A DNA stretch of 64,000 nucleotides from an uncultured Pseudomonadota bacterium (GCA_903848935.1 CAINHO010000026.1:102752-166751); one strand, 5' to 3'. Shown: positions 1-11,000, numbered from the stretch's first letter. The notes: a model not told the origin generated them from the sequence alone. Program-made: numbers and translations.

Positions 1-1146
1 GATCTCATCGGATTATTGAACGACATCAGCGTGATGATTAACGTGCGGGCGGCAACTAAACAGTTAGCATTTTTGTTAGACATTGCACCCGATATAACGC
101 AATTCATTAAAACAGATAGCGGGAAATTACGGCAAGTCATTATCAATTTGTTGGGCAATGCGATTAAATTTACACCGCAAGGCACAGTGGTTTTACGCGC
201 TAAAACACAATCGTTAGCGTCAATGGTAACGACCGTATTAACGATTGAAGTGATTGATAGCGGCATTGGAATTCCCGCTGATAAACAGGCTGAATTATTT
301 CAACCATTCATACAATTGGTGCAAAAAAAATCTGATACCGAAGGCACAGGATTAGGCTTGGCAATTTCTAAATCTTTAATTGAATTGATGGGCGGACAGA
401 TTAGCGTCAGTAGCGTTGTTGGTGAAGGTTCAATCTTTAGGATTGACTTGCCGGTCGAATTGGCAAACGTAACCGATGTGGCAATCAGTGAAAATGCTAA
501 AGTAGTTAAACATCTCGCCCCGAACCAACCCACATGGCGATTACTGATTGTGGACGATAACTTTGAAAATCGATTATTGCTGACTACCTTGTTAACTGAC
601 ATGGGCTTCCACGTCCGTGAGGCTGAAAACGGACAAGAGGCGATTCAGATATTTGAAGACTGGCAACCGCATTTAATTTGGATGGATATGCGAATGCCGG
701 TGATGAACGGCTATGCCGCTACCGCGAAAATCCGTCAACTCAGTGGCGGTGACACGGTGAAAATCATTGCATTAACCGCCAATGTATTTACGGAACAACA
801 TGAAAATATCATTAAAGCGGGTTGTGTGGCGGTATTACACAAACCGTTTCACGTTTCCGAAATCGTTGCCGTATTAACTAAATATCTTGGCGTTAAATTT
901 ATTTATCAAGAACCTGTTGTTACGCCATCATCCGTCATAAAAATTACGGCTGAAATGGTCGCCATGTTGCCGGTAGAAATGCGTCTCCAATTACATGAGG
1001 CGGCGTTACAACTCGACGTGGAAGAAATCGAAATCGTGATTGCTCAAATTTACATTATCGCGCCAGAAGTCGCAGAGAGTTTAGATGAGTTGGTAAAAAG
1101 TTTTCAATTTGAGCAGATTATTGCGCTGGTCGAAGCCGGCGAGTAG
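1..1146 (+). CDS. Hybrid histidine kinase, C-terminal part (cut by window start)
   Basis: The reading frame is open from base 1, so the N-terminus (sensor and H-box) lies outside the window and 381 residues are visible. What remains is a HATPase_c domain: N-box with [16 protein letters not shown]1 box DSGIGIPADK, F-box LFQPF and G2 box [12 protein letters not shown] receiver domain follows with the acidic pair in IVDDN, phospho-acceptor Asp in WMDMRMP (fragment residue 229) and Lys in LHKPF. A roughly 70-residue helical tail closes the protein and is shared with the three kinases downstream. Kinase and receiver in one chain suggest a phosphorelay that needs a separate output protein. The stop is 39 bases before the binding-protein gene, so the two are probably co-transcribed. 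Confidence 0.9.
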   Translation, partial: DLIGLLNDISVMINVRAATKQLAFLLDIAPDITQFIKTDSGKLRQVIINLLGNAIKFTPQGTVVLRAKTQSLASMVTTVLTIEVIDSGIGIPADKQAELFQPFIQLVQKKSDTEGTGLGLAISKSLIELMGGQISVSSVVGEGSIFRIDLPVELANVTDVAISENAKVVKHLAPNQPTWRLLIVDDNFENRLLLTTLLTDMGFHVREAENGQEAIQIFEDWQPHLIWMDMRMPVMNGYAATAKIRQLSGGDTVKIIALTANVFTEQHENIIKAGCVAVLHKPFHVSEIVAVLTKYLGVKFIYQEPVVTPSSVIKITAEMVAMLPVEMRLQLHEAALQLDVEEIEIVIAQIYIIAPEVAESLDELVKSFQFEQIIALVEAGE

Positions 1147-1184
1147 TGTACTTGAAATGCAAAATTAACAATCAGAGAAATTTT

Positions 1185-2105
1185 ATGTCTAGCCTCGTCA
1201 ACAACAGTATCAAATTTTGGCTCGTACTCATTATCACGTTAGTTATAAGTGCGTGCGATAAAACAGAAGAAAGTGCTTATCAGCCCGTTTATGCGCCCAA
1301 AAATACGCCACAACTCACCGAATATATTGTCGGCATTCATCCGCTACACAATCCGCAACGACTCATGGAACTTTATAATCCGATTGTGGAGTACATGAAT
1401 GCAAATATCCCTGAAGCACACTTCACATTAGAAGCCTCGCGCGATTATGCAGAATTTGAAAATAAGTTGTACGCAGGACGTTTCGATTTTGCGATGCCTA
1501 ATCCGTATCAAACTATTCAATCACTCAAACACGGGTATCGTATTTTTGGGAAAATGGGTGATGACAACGACTTTCGCGGCATTATTCTGGTGCGTAAAGA
1601 TAGTAGGATTCGCAATGTGTCCGACCTGAAAGGCAAAGTCGTTTCGTATCCTGCGCCGACCGCCCTCGCCGCCACCATGATGCCGCAATACTATTTGCAT
1701 ACGCACGGCATTGATGTGAATCGTGACATTGAAAATCTTTATGTGGGTTCACAAGAATCGTCGATTATGAATGTATTTCGCGGTTATGTGGCGGCGGGAG
1801 CAACATGGCCAGTGCCGTGGAAAGGTTTTGAAGCCGAATATCCCGATATGGCAAATCAACTGGAAGTAAAATGGCAAACCGAACCGTTGTTAAATAATGC
1901 CTGGGTGGTACGCCAAGATATTCCCGTGCTAATAGCAGATAAATTCGCGCAACTGCTTTTTGGGTTACAAGACGGTGAACCGGGCAAAACGATGTTAGCG
2001 CAACTGCCGATTTCTCGTTTTGAAGCCGCCAACGATGAAACCTATCGTCCTGTACGCGAGTTTTTAGAAACGTTTTCCAAAACTGTTCGTCAAATTGATT
2101 ACTAA
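1185..2105 (+). CDS. PhnD-like phosphate/phosphonate-type substrate-binding lipoprotein
   Basis: 306 residues from the ATG at 1185. An in-frame GTG at 1146 would only add residues before the signal peptide. The N-terminus is a lipoprotein signal: a hydrophobic stretch ending in the lipobox ISAC, with Cys24 as the lipidated residue. The body has the fold signature of the PhnD/phosphite-binding family (FDFAMPNPYQ, then DLKGKVVSYP and the hinge region), so it should sit in the periplasm and bind a small anion or similar ligand. There are no ABC permease or ATPase genes beside it. It lies 13 bases before a membrane sensor kinase, so a role as the ligand-sensing partner of that kinase is more likely than transport. 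The ligand cannot be told from the sequence. Confidence 0.8.
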   Translation: MSSLVNNSIKFWLVLIITLVISACDKTEESAYQPVYAPKNTPQLTEYIVGIHPLHNPQRLMELYNPIVEYMNANIPEAHFTLEASRDYAEFENKLYAGRFDFAMPNPYQTIQSLKHGYRIFGKMGDDNDFRGIILVRKDSRIRNVSDLKGKVVSYPAPTALAATMMPQYYLHTHGIDVNRDIENLYVGSQESSIMNVFRGYVAAGATWPVPWKGFEAEYPDMANQLEVKWQTEPLLNNAWVVRQDIPVLIADKFAQLLFGLQDGEPGKTMLAQLPISRFEAANDETYRPVREFLETFSKTVRQIDY

Positions 2106-2118
2106 TCAAAAAATTAAA

Positions 2119-4734
2119 ATGAATCTAATTCGCCGTTTATTTGTTCAATTTAGTCGTGTTTGGAGTCGCTCCATTCGTCGCCAATTAGCGTGGGCATTTT
2201 CGCTTGTTTCACTTATCGTTATGATCGGAACGGGTTATGCGCTGTTTTCTTTTCAGCAAAAATTTCTTTATGCTCAAAGTGCTAAAAGTGCATTCGATTT
2301 GGCGCGAACCTTAGCGTTTAGTAGTGCGTCTTGGGTGTTAGCCGATGATGTAGTCGGGCTACAAGAAGTTTTACAAGGCGTAACAGAAACTACCGACCTC
2401 AAATTTGCAGTTGTCATTTCAGCACGCGGCGAAATACTGGCTTCCACGAAACCTGAATATATTGGGCAATTTTTTAAAGATACGATTAGTCAACGCTTAT
2501 CGAATGCGGAACACGAACCACAAATTTTGTTGGATGAATCGAATCTAATCGACGTTGCTGTTCCCATCAAAGTACATGATTCATTCATCGGCTGGGTACG
2601 GGTGGAATCCACACGAGCGACGGCGAATGCGAATTTGCGGAAAATTGTAGTGGCCGGTTTAGGTGTAGCCGTTTCTTTTGTGCTAATTATTACCCTTATT
2701 GCTACAAAATTAGCGCGACAATTAACCAATGGTTTAGACCATTTAATCAAAGTAGCTAACGATGCCGAACATGGACGCGCATTTGAGCCTGAAGATATTG
2801 GGCGGTGCGATGAAATTGGTTTACTCGCCACGCATCTGTATCGAATGCTCGATGCTATCGAAGAAGGGAAAAAATCGAAGTTCGAAAATACAGCAAAGTT
2901 GCGAACTATATTTGAGACGTTGCACGACCTCATTTGGCTCAAGAATCCAGAGGGGATTTATCTCGCTTGTAATCCAATGTTCGAACGTTTTTTCGGTGCA
3001 AAAGAAACTGAGATTGTGGGTAAAACTGATTACGATTTTATTGACCGAGAACGGGCTGATTTTTTCCGCGCCAATGATTGCAACACCATGAAAAATGGAA
3101 TATCGACTACCAACGAGGAATGGATAACTTTTGCGGACAATGGAAATTGCGCGTTACTTGAAACGGTTAAAACCCCCATGCACGACGCAACGGGACGGTT
3201 AATCGGTATTCTAGGTATCGGACGCGACATCACCGAACGCAAGCAGAGAGAAGTCGAACTCAAACAATACCAAGCTAACCTCGAACAATTAGTTGAAACT
3301 CGCACACTCGCCCTTTCAATTGCTAAAGAATCCGCCGAAAAAGCCAATGTCGCCAAAAGCACTTTTATTGCGACCATGAGTCATGAATTACGAACACCGT
3401 TAAATGCGATTTTGGGGTTTTCAGAACTGATGAGTTTGGATAAATCTACCACGGAAGCGCAAAAAGAAACGCTCAGTATCATCAATCGGAGTGGCGCACA
3501 TTTGCTGAGTATGATTAACGACGTGTTGGATATTTCTAAAATCGAAGCAGGTCGCCTTGAAGTCGATCTTCAGGCATTCGATTTAATCAAATTATTGAAC
3601 GATATTGGCGAGATGATTAACGTTCGAGCAGCAAGTAAGCAATTGGAATTTAGTGTAAATCTCGCGGCAGATATGCAGCGGTTTATTAAGTCGGACAGCG
3701 GCAAATTACGGCAAGTGCTAATCAATCTCTTGGGTAATGCGATTAAATTCACCAAACAAGGTGAAGTCATATTACACGCGCATACTGAGCCATTTGCTTC
3801 TATTGATACGCTCATGTTGGTGATTGAAGTCATCGATAGCGGCGCAGGCATTCCCGCCGACAAGCAAGAGGAACTTTTCAAACCCTTCGTACAATTGGTA
3901 CAAGAAAATTCAGACGTAAAAGGCACGGGCTTAGGTCTGGCAATTTCTAAATCATTGATTGAATTGTTGGGGGGACATATTAACGTAAGTAGTGTGTTAG
4001 GCGAGGGTTCGACCTTTAAAATTGAATTACCCGTCGCGGTAGCCAGTCTTGCCGACATTGCCATCGAAGAAAATTATCGCGCGGTGAAAAGTATTGCTCC
4101 CGATCAAACAGCGTGGCGATTATTGGTTGTTGATGATAACGTTGATAACCGATTATTGTTAATCGCTATGCTAACCAACATGGGATTTAAAATTCGTGAA
4201 GCCGAAAATGGTCAAGAGGCGATTCGCGTGTTTGAAGAATGGCGACCGCACTTGATTTGGATGGATATGCGAATGCCGATAATGGATGGTTATGAAGCCA
4301 CCCAAAAAATTCGACAACTCGCAGGTGGCAACCAAGTAAAAATTATTGCGCTAACCGCCAGTGCATTCATTGAGCAACACTGCGATATTATCAATGCGGG
4401 CTGTGATGCCGTGTTACACAAACCATTTCACATTCCCGAAATTTTTGCGGCATTGAGTAAACATTTGGGCGTTAAATTTATTTACCAAGATTCGCCCATA
4501 ACAGCTTCGTCACCTACGTCGAAAATCACTGCTGAAATGTTGGCAACTTTACCTTTAGATCTACGTCAACACTTACGTGATGCTACGTTGAAACTCGATA
4601 CAGAAGAAATCGACACGGTGATTGCTCAAATTCACGCCCTCGAACCCGACATTGCCGATAGTTTAGAAGCATTGGCAAAAGGCTATCAATTTGAGCAGAT
4701 TATTCGGCTTGTTGACGATTTAGAAGGAAAATGA
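2119..4734 (+). CDS. Membrane hybrid histidine kinase (HAMP-PAS-HisKA-HATPase-REC)
   Basis: 871 residues from ATG 2119. A TTG at 2095 inside the preceding gene is a less likely start. Order of parts: TM helix about 24-47, periplasmic sensor loop, TM helix about 177-199, HAMP about 200-255, PAS about 260-375 ending in the GRDITERK motif, a short coiled coil, HisKA with SHELRTP (His422), HATPase_c with DSGAGIP and [11 protein letters not shown], receiver with Asp716 in WMDMRMP, and the helical tail shared with its neighbours. It autophosphorylates and passes the phosphate to its own receiver. The binding lipoprotein directly upstream is a candidate input. Two long segments are almost identical in DNA to the kinase at 9060-10976, which points to recent duplication or gene conversion. 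Confidence 0.93.
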   Translation: MNLIRRLFVQFSRVWSRSIRRQLAWAFSLVSLIVMIGTGYALFSFQQKFLYAQSAKSAFDLARTLAFSSASWVLADDVVGLQEVLQGVTETTDLKFAVVISARGEILASTKPEYIGQFFKDTISQRLSNAEHEPQILLDESNLIDVAVPIKVHDSFIGWVRVESTRATANANLRKIVVAGLGVAVSFVLIITLIATKLARQLTNGLDHLIKVANDAEHGRAFEPEDIGRCDEIGLLATHLYRMLDAIEEGKKSKFENTAKLRTIFETLHDLIWLKNPEGIYLACNPMFERFFGAKETEIVGKTDYDFIDRERADFFRANDCNTMKNGISTTNEEWITFADNGNCALLETVKTPMHDATGRLIGILGIGRDITERKQREVELKQYQANLEQLVETRTLALSIAKESAEKANVAKSTFIATMSHELRTPLNAILGFSELMSLDKSTTEAQKETLSIINRSGAHLLSMINDVLDISKIEAGRLEVDLQAFDLIKLLNDIGEMINVRAASKQLEFSVNLAADMQRFIKSDSGKLRQVLINLLGNAIKFTKQGEVILHAHTEPFASIDTLMLVIEVIDSGAGIPADKQEELFKPFVQLVQENSDVKGTGLGLAISKSLIELLGGHINVSSVLGEGSTFKIELPVAVASLADIAIEENYRAVKSIAPDQTAWRLLVVDDNVDNRLLLIAMLTNMGFKIREAENGQEAIRVFEEWRPHLIWMDMRMPIMDGYEATQKIRQLAGGNQVKIIALTASAFIEQHCDIINAGCDAVLHKPFHIPEIFAALSKHLGVKFIYQDSPITASSPTSKITAEMLATLPLDLRQHLRDATLKLDTEEIDTVIAQIHALEPDIADSLEALAKGYQFEQIIRLVDDLEGK

Positions 4735-4782
4735 TAAATCGAAAGCCCCCACATCCCTCTATTTTTATAGGAAACATTACTT

Positions 4783-5253
4783 ATGAATCGTCAAACTTTA
4801 CTTATCTTGTCTTCACTTACTTTAATTTCCTGCACAAATCCAACACCGCACATCGTGGTCAATTCTGATAGTAGCGAAGTTGGACAACCTGCGCTCCACG
4901 CCGTCCACAATAACCGATTACGGGAACTCATGGGGCGCATGAATGGACTTATGCAAGAACGTTTTCTTACTGAACCAGAACTCGATGCAGAACACCGTAA
5001 ATATGCCAAACAAATTTTTAATACAGCGCAAAATTTGTCACAAACTATCGACGTAATTTCTGCAACGTTGCCCTCGTTAAAACTTAGTGCCGCCGAACAA
5101 ACAACTTTTATCGCATTAGTCACTCAATTGCGTGAACAAACACAAGTTTTACAAGCACAAACAAAACAAAATCATCTTGGTGTCATTTCGCATACGTTAG
5201 AACAAATCGATGCGACTTGTACGTCTTGCCACGCCTTATTTAGAAAACAATGA
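4783..5253 (+). CDS. Cytochrome c'-like monoheme lipoprotein
   Basis: 156 residues with a lipoprotein signal (lipobox LISC, Cys17) and one heme c site, CTSCH, only seven residues from the C-terminus. A C-terminal heme site after a mostly helical chain is the arrangement of the cytochrome c'/c-556 four-helix-bundle family. It should be a periplasmic, membrane-anchored heme protein. Known family roles are electron transfer or binding of NO or CO; which applies here is unknown. It follows the sensor kinase by 48 bases and precedes a porin by 14 bases. A sensory or ligand-delivery role next to the kinases is possible but is inference. The similarity is too distant to name a gene. Confidence 0.75.
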   Translation: MNRQTLLILSSLTLISCTNPTPHIVVNSDSSEVGQPALHAVHNNRLRELMGRMNGLMQERFLTEPELDAEHRKYAKQIFNTAQNLSQTIDVISATLPSLKLSAAEQTTFIALVTQLREQTQVLQAQTKQNHLGVISHTLEQIDATCTSCHALFRKQ

Positions 5254-5267
5254 GTGGAGGATAAAAA

Positions 5268-6665
5268 ATGAAACCTCTAATGAGTATTCCTTTGTTAGCT
5301 TTGAGCTTATCGCCGTTGCCAGTTCTGGCAGAAGAAGATATGCGCGAGATGTTCAACGAACTCAAATCACAAGTCAAAACATTACAAACGCAAGTTCAAC
5401 AATCTAATACACGCATTAACGAACTGGAAAAAGAACTTTCTCAAGCCCATGCGACGCAGCAACCGGTTCAAACTACACCAGCAATCACGCCTGTTGCGAC
5501 CACTGCTAAAGTTGATGAAGTCGTAAATAAACCGGCTGTGACAGTGGGGGATGTTAAAGGGACATTTAAAATCCCTGGTACGAATACCTCTTTAGGTTTA
5601 GGTGGCTATGTCAAAACAGATGTGTTGTTCAATAGCGTTAGTGCAGGTCGTGATAAATTTGGCGACCAATTTACGCTCTATTCGCAAATTCCATTGGGTA
5701 AAAGTCCAGGAGAACATAGTCAAACTACTTTCAATGCAAAAGAAAGCCGCATTTGGTTTCGGTCATTCACACCTAGCAGTTGGGGAGACATTAACACACA
5801 TCTGGAAATGGATTTTTACGGTGACCCCGCAACCTTCACCTACACACCGCGTTTACGTCATGCTTATGGGTCAATCGGTAATTTCTTGGTAGGACAAACT
5901 TGGACAACGTTTTTAAATACGAATGTGCTACCAAATCTTCTTGATTCAGGTGGTTCTGCAGGAGCTGTGTATGGTGTAAGACAACCTTTAGTGCGCTGGA
6001 CACAACCATTTACAGTAGACAATCTGCCAATGGATGTTCAAATCGCATTGGAATCGCCGCGTAGTCGCATACGCGATGTGCCAACCGCAGATGCCGACGT
6101 GTTTAGTACGCCTAATGCTGATCGTTATCCTGATTTAGTTGCTCGCATCAATTTCAATCCTGATTGGGGCAAGTTTTCTTTAGCCACATTGGGACGACAA
6201 GTTCGCAACACGGATTCTTTTGGACATAGTCAGTCTGAATGGGGTGGTGCAGTAAGCTTAGCGGGAAAAATCGACACCGTTGATTTAGATAGCATCCGTC
6301 TCATGCTCAATTACGGCAATGCAATGGGACGCTATGTAGCTTCATTAAACACATTCGAAGATGCCGCGTTGAGTAATGGCAATTTACAGCTGATTAACAT
6401 TTATAGCGGTATGCTTTCTTACCAGCATTTTTGGTCAAAAGATTGGCAATCCAATGTGACCTATGGTTTCGTCCACGCAAACCAACCTGCTTTTGCAGGG
6501 AACAACGTCACTTCGCAAGTTCAGTCAATCCATGCTAATTTGCTGTGGAGTCCGATTAGCCCAATTATTTTCGGTATGGAATACATTTACGCAAACCGAG
6601 AATCTGTAGATGGACGAGACGGCGATTTACAACGAGTTCAATTTTCTGCTCGTTACAATTTTTAA
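5268..6665 (+). CDS. DcaP-like trimeric outer-membrane porin
   Basis: 465 residues. A signal peptide (cleavage after VLA, about residue 22) is followed by an N-terminal coiled coil (about 25-65, rich in Leu, Gln and Glu) and a beta-barrel with alternating aromatic and polar residues ending in a terminal Phe (ARYNF), the usual outer-membrane signature. The segment around GGYVKTDV and the later SRIWFRSFTPS are typical of DcaP-type porins, whose N-terminal coiled coil helps trimerise. Known relatives admit dicarboxylates and similar small anions. SD AGTGGAGG precedes the ATG. Its place between a cytochrome-type lipoprotein and two sensor kinases suggests it brings in a compound that this signalling cluster monitors. 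Confidence 0.8.
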   Translation: MKPLMSIPLLALSLSPLPVLAEEDMREMFNELKSQVKTLQTQVQQSNTRINELEKELSQAHATQQPVQTTPAITPVATTAKVDEVVNKPAVTVGDVKGTFKIPGTNTSLGLGGYVKTDVLFNSVSAGRDKFGDQFTLYSQIPLGKSPGEHSQTTFNAKESRIWFRSFTPSSWGDINTHLEMDFYGDPATFTYTPRLRHAYGSIGNFLVGQTWTTFLNTNVLPNLLDSGGSAGAVYGVRQPLVRWTQPFTVDNLPMDVQIALESPRSRIRDVPTADADVFSTPNADRYPDLVARINFNPDWGKFSLATLGRQVRNTDSFGHSQSEWGGAVSLAGKIDTVDLDSIRLMLNYGNAMGRYVASLNTFEDAALSNGNLQLINIYSGMLSYQHFWSKDWQSNVTYGFVHANQPAFAGNNVTSQVQSIHANLLWSPISPIIFGMEYIYANRESVDGRDGDLQRVQFSARYNF

Positions 6666-6696
6666 ACCAGAAACACCCATATATCTAGGTTAATTT

Positions 6697-9063
6697 ATGT
6701 TCAAATCATCTTCTCTTACAACTAGGATGGGGCTTGTTTTTGTTACATCATTACTGCCATTTTTATTGGTAGCACTATTTCATGAGCAACTTTATGGGGT
6801 GATGGACATAACAAGCTATTTGGTTTTCCATAACTTTGCTGAATTTTTTAGCGTAATCGTTTCATTTTCCATCTTTGGCGTAGGTTGGTACACCTATGAC
6901 CAATCTCAAAACAGACACGCATTGTTTCTTAGTACCATTTTTTTCGCTATTGGTTTAATGGATTTTTGCCACGCATTAGGATACGGAGGTATGCCTGCAT
7001 TCGTTACCCCTAACGCACTGACGAAGGGCAGTCAATATTGGGTAGCCGCGCGAATGTTTATGGCAATCACTTTTCTTGCAAGTGCTTATATTTATCCAAA
7101 AAGTAACAATCTATGTTTATCAAAAACAGTGTTAATTGTGGTCAATATAGCTGTTCCAATTTTGGTTTTTACAGGTATTACGTTTTTTCCTAATGATGTA
7201 CCTGTAACATTTATCGAAGGTGTGGGACTGACATCATTTAAAAAAAATAGCGAATATCTAATTATCGCGTTGTTGTGTATGTGCATTGTGGTGTATTGGC
7301 GGCGAATCATCAAAACCGAAAATCAGAAGTTTGTTTATTTTTTGAGTGCATTTGTTGTTTGTATTTTTAGCGAGGGAGCCTTTGCTATTTATAAAAGTAA
7401 CTTTGATACTTACAATGCGCTTGGACATATCTACAAAATCGTCGCTTTTTTCCTAATTTATAAAGGCTTGTTCACTATGGAAGTGAATATGCCATATTTT
7501 TCCCTTGAAAAGACTAACGAACAACTCTGTAATGAAATTACAGAGCGCATCAAAATCGCAGAAGAATTGACCGCTTATCACAACCATTTAGAACAGCTAG
7601 TTGACGAACGCACTGCAGAATTAGAACAAGCTAAAAATGTGGCGGAATCTGCCAATAAAACGAAGAGTGTATTTCTCGCTAACATGAGTCACGAATTAAG
7701 AACGCCACTTAATGCTATTCTCGGATTTTCTCGACTCATGCGTGCCGATGCCACGGTGTCTCAGGATCAAGCAGAAGATTTGGACATCATCGTCCAAAGT
7801 GGCGAACATTTGTTGGAACTTATCAATAATGTGCTGGATATTTCTAAGATTGAGGCGGGACGAATCGAACTACAAATATCCAACAGTGATTTACATCATT
7901 TATTACATGAAATTCAATCGCTGTTAAATGTACGGGCAGTAGAAAAAGGACTAAATTTTAGTATTGTATTACCACCAAATCTTCCTCGTTATGTCCTTGT
8001 CGATACAGGTAAATTGCGCCAAGTGTTGATAAATTTAGTTGGCAATGCCATCAAATTCACCAAGCAAGGCGGTGTGACGCTTTGTGCTGAACTTGCCGAT
8101 CGAAAATCTGAATCAGGTGTGTGGATACGCTTCAAGGTAGAAGACACAGGATCGGGCATTAGCGAAGAAAACTGCCAACATATATTTACGCCTTTCGTGC
8201 AAGTGATGGGACAACAAACCGTTGTAGTAGAAGCAGGAACTGGACTTGGACTGGCGATTAGTCGTCAATTTGTCGAATTGATGCAAGGCGCATTGAAAGT
8301 TAGTTCGGTAGTTGGCAAAGGTTCGACATTTCATTTCAAAATTCCAGTGATACTGTCTGATGCGCCAGATAACGTGATTTCAGGCGACCAAAAACATGGA
8401 AAGGTAATAGGATTAGTGCCAGGGCAACCTTGTTATCGTTTGCTAGTCGCTGAAGATCAACCCGAAAATCGGCTGTTGTTGCATAAACTGTTAATGCCGC
8501 TAGGATTTGAGATGCGCGATGCTTTCAACGGTCAAGAGGCGGTTAATCAATTTGACCTTTGGCAGCCAGATTTGATTTGGATGGATATTCGTATGCCCGT
8601 TATGAATGGTTTAGAGGCAACTCATCTTATCCGTGCTACCGAGACAGGTTCAAACGTTCGGATTATTGCATTAACTGCCCACGCACTTGAAGAAGAACGC
8701 CTCGAAATACTCGCGGCTGGCTGTGATGATTTTGTACGCAAACCTTACCGAGAAAGTGAAATTTTTGATGCTTTAGCCAAGTATTTGGACGTACATTTTC
8801 TCTATGAGGAACAATCACATGAAACGAATGGACAACCATCTATCGACATGAATCTAACTCTAAGCAAACTTCCTCAAACCTTATTGAGCGAATTGCGCCA
8901 AGCGGTAGAACTTTTAGATCAAGAGCGTTGTATCGAAATTGCTGGTCTCATCAGTGATATTGACTACTCTTTAGGTGTAGAAATTCGACATCAGGTGGAA
9001 ACTTTTCAGTATAAAGAGCTGTTAGTGAGACTCGATAATTTAATTGGAGCGCAATCTTTATGA
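6697..9063 (+). CDS. Hybrid histidine kinase with MASE3 membrane sensor
   Basis: 788 residues. The first about 255 form a multi-helix MASE3 sensor with the HNFAEFFSV and [10 protein letters not shown] motifs of that family. Then come a coiled coil, HisKA with SHELRTP (His332), HATPase_c ([32 protein letters not shown]) and a receiver with Asp630 in WMDIRMP and the Lys in VRKPY. The helical tail seen in the neighbouring kinases is present but more diverged. The start follows the porin by 31 bases, and the stop overlaps the ATG of the next kinase (ATGA), so translation is probably coupled and the two proteins probably work in one relay. The MASE3 ligand is unknown. Confidence 0.93.
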   Translation: MFKSSSLTTRMGLVFVTSLLPFLLVALFHEQLYGVMDITSYLVFHNFAEFFSVIVSFSIFGVGWYTYDQSQNRHALFLSTIFFAIGLMDFCHALGYGGMPAFVTPNALTKGSQYWVAARMFMAITFLASAYIYPKSNNLCLSKTVLIVVNIAVPILVFTGITFFPNDVPVTFIEGVGLTSFKKNSEYLIIALLCMCIVVYWRRIIKTENQKFVYFLSAFVVCIFSEGAFAIYKSNFDTYNALGHIYKIVAFFLIYKGLFTMEVNMPYFSLEKTNEQLCNEITERIKIAEELTAYHNHLEQLVDERTAELEQAKNVAESANKTKSVFLANMSHELRTPLNAILGFSRLMRADATVSQDQAEDLDIIVQSGEHLLELINNVLDISKIEAGRIELQISNSDLHHLLHEIQSLLNVRAVEKGLNFSIVLPPNLPRYVLVDTGKLRQVLINLVGNAIKFTKQGGVTLCAELADRKSESGVWIRFKVEDTGSGISEENCQHIFTPFVQVMGQQTVVVEAGTGLGLAISRQFVELMQGALKVSSVVGKGSTFHFKIPVILSDAPDNVISGDQKHGKVIGLVPGQPCYRLLVAEDQPENRLLLHKLLMPLGFEMRDAFNGQEAVNQFDLWQPDLIWMDIRMPVMNGLEATHLIRATETGSNVRIIALTAHALEEERLEILAAGCDDFVRKPYRESEIFDALAKYLDVHFLYEEQSHETNGQPSIDMNLTLSKLPQTLLSELRQAVELLDQERCIEIAGLISDIDYSLGVEIRHQVETFQYKELLVRLDNLIGAQSL

Positions 9064-10976
9064 TCCTCCAACATGAAGATTTGGCACATGCTGGCGATAT
9101 TATGATTGTTGATGATTCGCCCGAAAATTTAAGGTTTTTGAGGGATTTACTTACTCAAGCGGGTTATCAAGTACGCGCGGCAAACGATGGCGAGTTAGCA
9201 TTGCGTTCTGTGCAAGCAAAATTGCCTGCTCTCATTTTGTTAGATGTTCGTATGCCTGAAATGGATGGCTTTGAAGTGTGTCGTCGTTTAAAAGCCGATG
9301 AAACTACACGAGCCATCCCCATTATTTTCGTTACCGCGTTAAATGACACCAAAGAGAAAATAACAGGCTTTGAATTGGGGGCTGTTGATTATGTGACTAA
9401 ACCGCTAAATGCACAGGAAACGTTGATTCGTGTTGCTAACCATTTACGTTTATCTACCGCTCTACAATGTTTAGAAACTAAAAATTTCCAATTACAAGAA
9501 TCTGCTAAAGAGCTAGATAAATATCGTCAGCATCTTGAAAATTCAATTCAAGAACTCTCGATTGCCAAAGAAGCTGCTGAAAAATCCAATGTCGCCAAAA
9601 GCACTTTTATTGCGACCATGAGTCATGAATTACGCACACCGTTAAATGCGATTTTAGGGTTTTCAGAACTGATGAGTTTGGATAAATCTACCACGGAAGC
9701 GCAAAAAGAAACGCTCGGTATCATCAATCGTAGCGGCGCACATTTACTCAGTATGATTAACGATGTGTTAGACATTTCTAAAATTGAGGCGGGTCGTCTT
9801 GAAGTGAATATTCAGGCTTTCGATTTAATCAAATTATTGAACGAGATTGGCGAAATGATTAACGTTCGAGCAATAAGTAAACAGTTATCTTTTAGTTTGA
9901 ACCTTGCGGCAGATATACAGCGATTTATTAAATCGGACAGCGGTAAATTACGACAAGTGCTAATCAATTTATTGGGCAATGCCATTAAGTTCACTACTCA
10001 TGGCGAAATCATCTTACACGCGCATACTGAGCCATTTGGTTCTGCTGATACGCTCATGCTGGTGATTGAGATAATTGATAGCGGTGTAGGCATTCCCGCA
10101 GATAAACAAGAGGAACTTTTCAAGCCGTTTGTGCAATTAGTTCAAGAAAATTCAGATGTAAAAGGCACTGGCTTAGGGCTGGCAATTTCTAAATCATTGG
10201 TCGAATTGATTGGCGGACATATCAGTGTAAGCAGTGTATTGGGCGAGGGTTCGACATTTAAAATTGAATTACCTGTCGCTTTAGCAAGTCTTGTCGATAT
10301 TGCCGTTGAGGAAAATTATCGCGCAGTAAAAAGCCTTGCACCTAATCAACCTGCGTGGCGATTATTGGTTGTCGATGATAGTGTGGATAATCGATTATTA
10401 CTCGTCGCTATGCTGACTGGCATTGGTTTAGAAGTCCGAGATGCAGAAAATGGTCAAGAGGCAATTACGTTATTTGAACAGTGGCATCCGCATTTGATTT
10501 GGATGGATATGCGAATGCCGATGATGGATGGTTATGAAGCCACCAAAAAAATTCGACAACTCGTAGGTGGCAACCAAGTAAAAATTATTGCGCTAACCGC
10601 CAGTGCATTCATTGAGCAACACTGCGATATTATCAATGCGGGCTGTGATGCAGTGTTACACAAACCGTTTCATATTCCTGAAATTTTTGCGGCATTGAGT
10701 AAACATTTGGGCGTTAAATTTATTTACCAAGATTCGCCTATCACAGCATCATCGCCTACGTCGAAAATCACTGCTGAAATGTTGGCAACTTTACCTTTAG
10801 ACCTACGTCAACACTTGCGTGATGCTACGTTGAAACTCGATACAGAAGAAATCGACACGGTGATTGCTCAAATTCACGCCCTCGAACCCGACATTGCTGA
10901 TAGTTTAGAAGCATTGGCAAAAGGCTATCAATTTGAGCAGATTATTCAGCTTATCGAAGCGATTGTGACAACTTGA
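9060..10976 (+). CDS. Soluble receiver-HisKA-HATPase-receiver hybrid kinase
   Basis: 638 residues with no membrane helix. N-terminal receiver (Asp62 in LLDVRMP), coiled coil, HisKA with SHELRTP (His189), HATPase_c ([18 protein letters not shown]), second receiver (Asp483 in WMDMRMP), then the shared helical tail. The first receiver differs clearly from the C-terminal ones and can take phosphate from the co-translated MASE3 kinase, making this the second step of a relay. From the H-box and from the last receiver onward it is almost identical to the kinase at 2119-4734 at DNA level. No DNA-binding or cyclic-di-GMP output domain follows in the operon, so the final effector must be elsewhere. Confidence 0.93.
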   Translation: MILQHEDLAHAGDIMIVDDSPENLRFLRDLLTQAGYQVRAANDGELALRSVQAKLPALILLDVRMPEMDGFEVCRRLKADETTRAIPIIFVTALNDTKEKITGFELGAVDYVTKPLNAQETLIRVANHLRLSTALQCLETKNFQLQESAKELDKYRQHLENSIQELSIAKEAAEKSNVAKSTFIATMSHELRTPLNAILGFSELMSLDKSTTEAQKETLGIINRSGAHLLSMINDVLDISKIEAGRLEVNIQAFDLIKLLNEIGEMINVRAISKQLSFSLNLAADIQRFIKSDSGKLRQVLINLLGNAIKFTTHGEIILHAHTEPFGSADTLMLVIEIIDSGVGIPADKQEELFKPFVQLVQENSDVKGTGLGLAISKSLVELIGGHISVSSVLGEGSTFKIELPVALASLVDIAVEENYRAVKSLAPNQPAWRLLVVDDSVDNRLLLVAMLTGIGLEVRDAENGQEAITLFEQWHPHLIWMDMRMPMMDGYEATKKIRQLVGGNQVKIIALTASAFIEQHCDIINAGCDAVLHKPFHIPEIFAALSKHLGVKFIYQDSPITASSPTSKITAEMLATLPLDLRQHLRDATLKLDTEEIDTVIAQIHALEPDIADSLEALAKGYQFEQIIQLIEAIVTT

Positions 10977-11000
10977 CATTGACGTACATTCTGCCCATCC

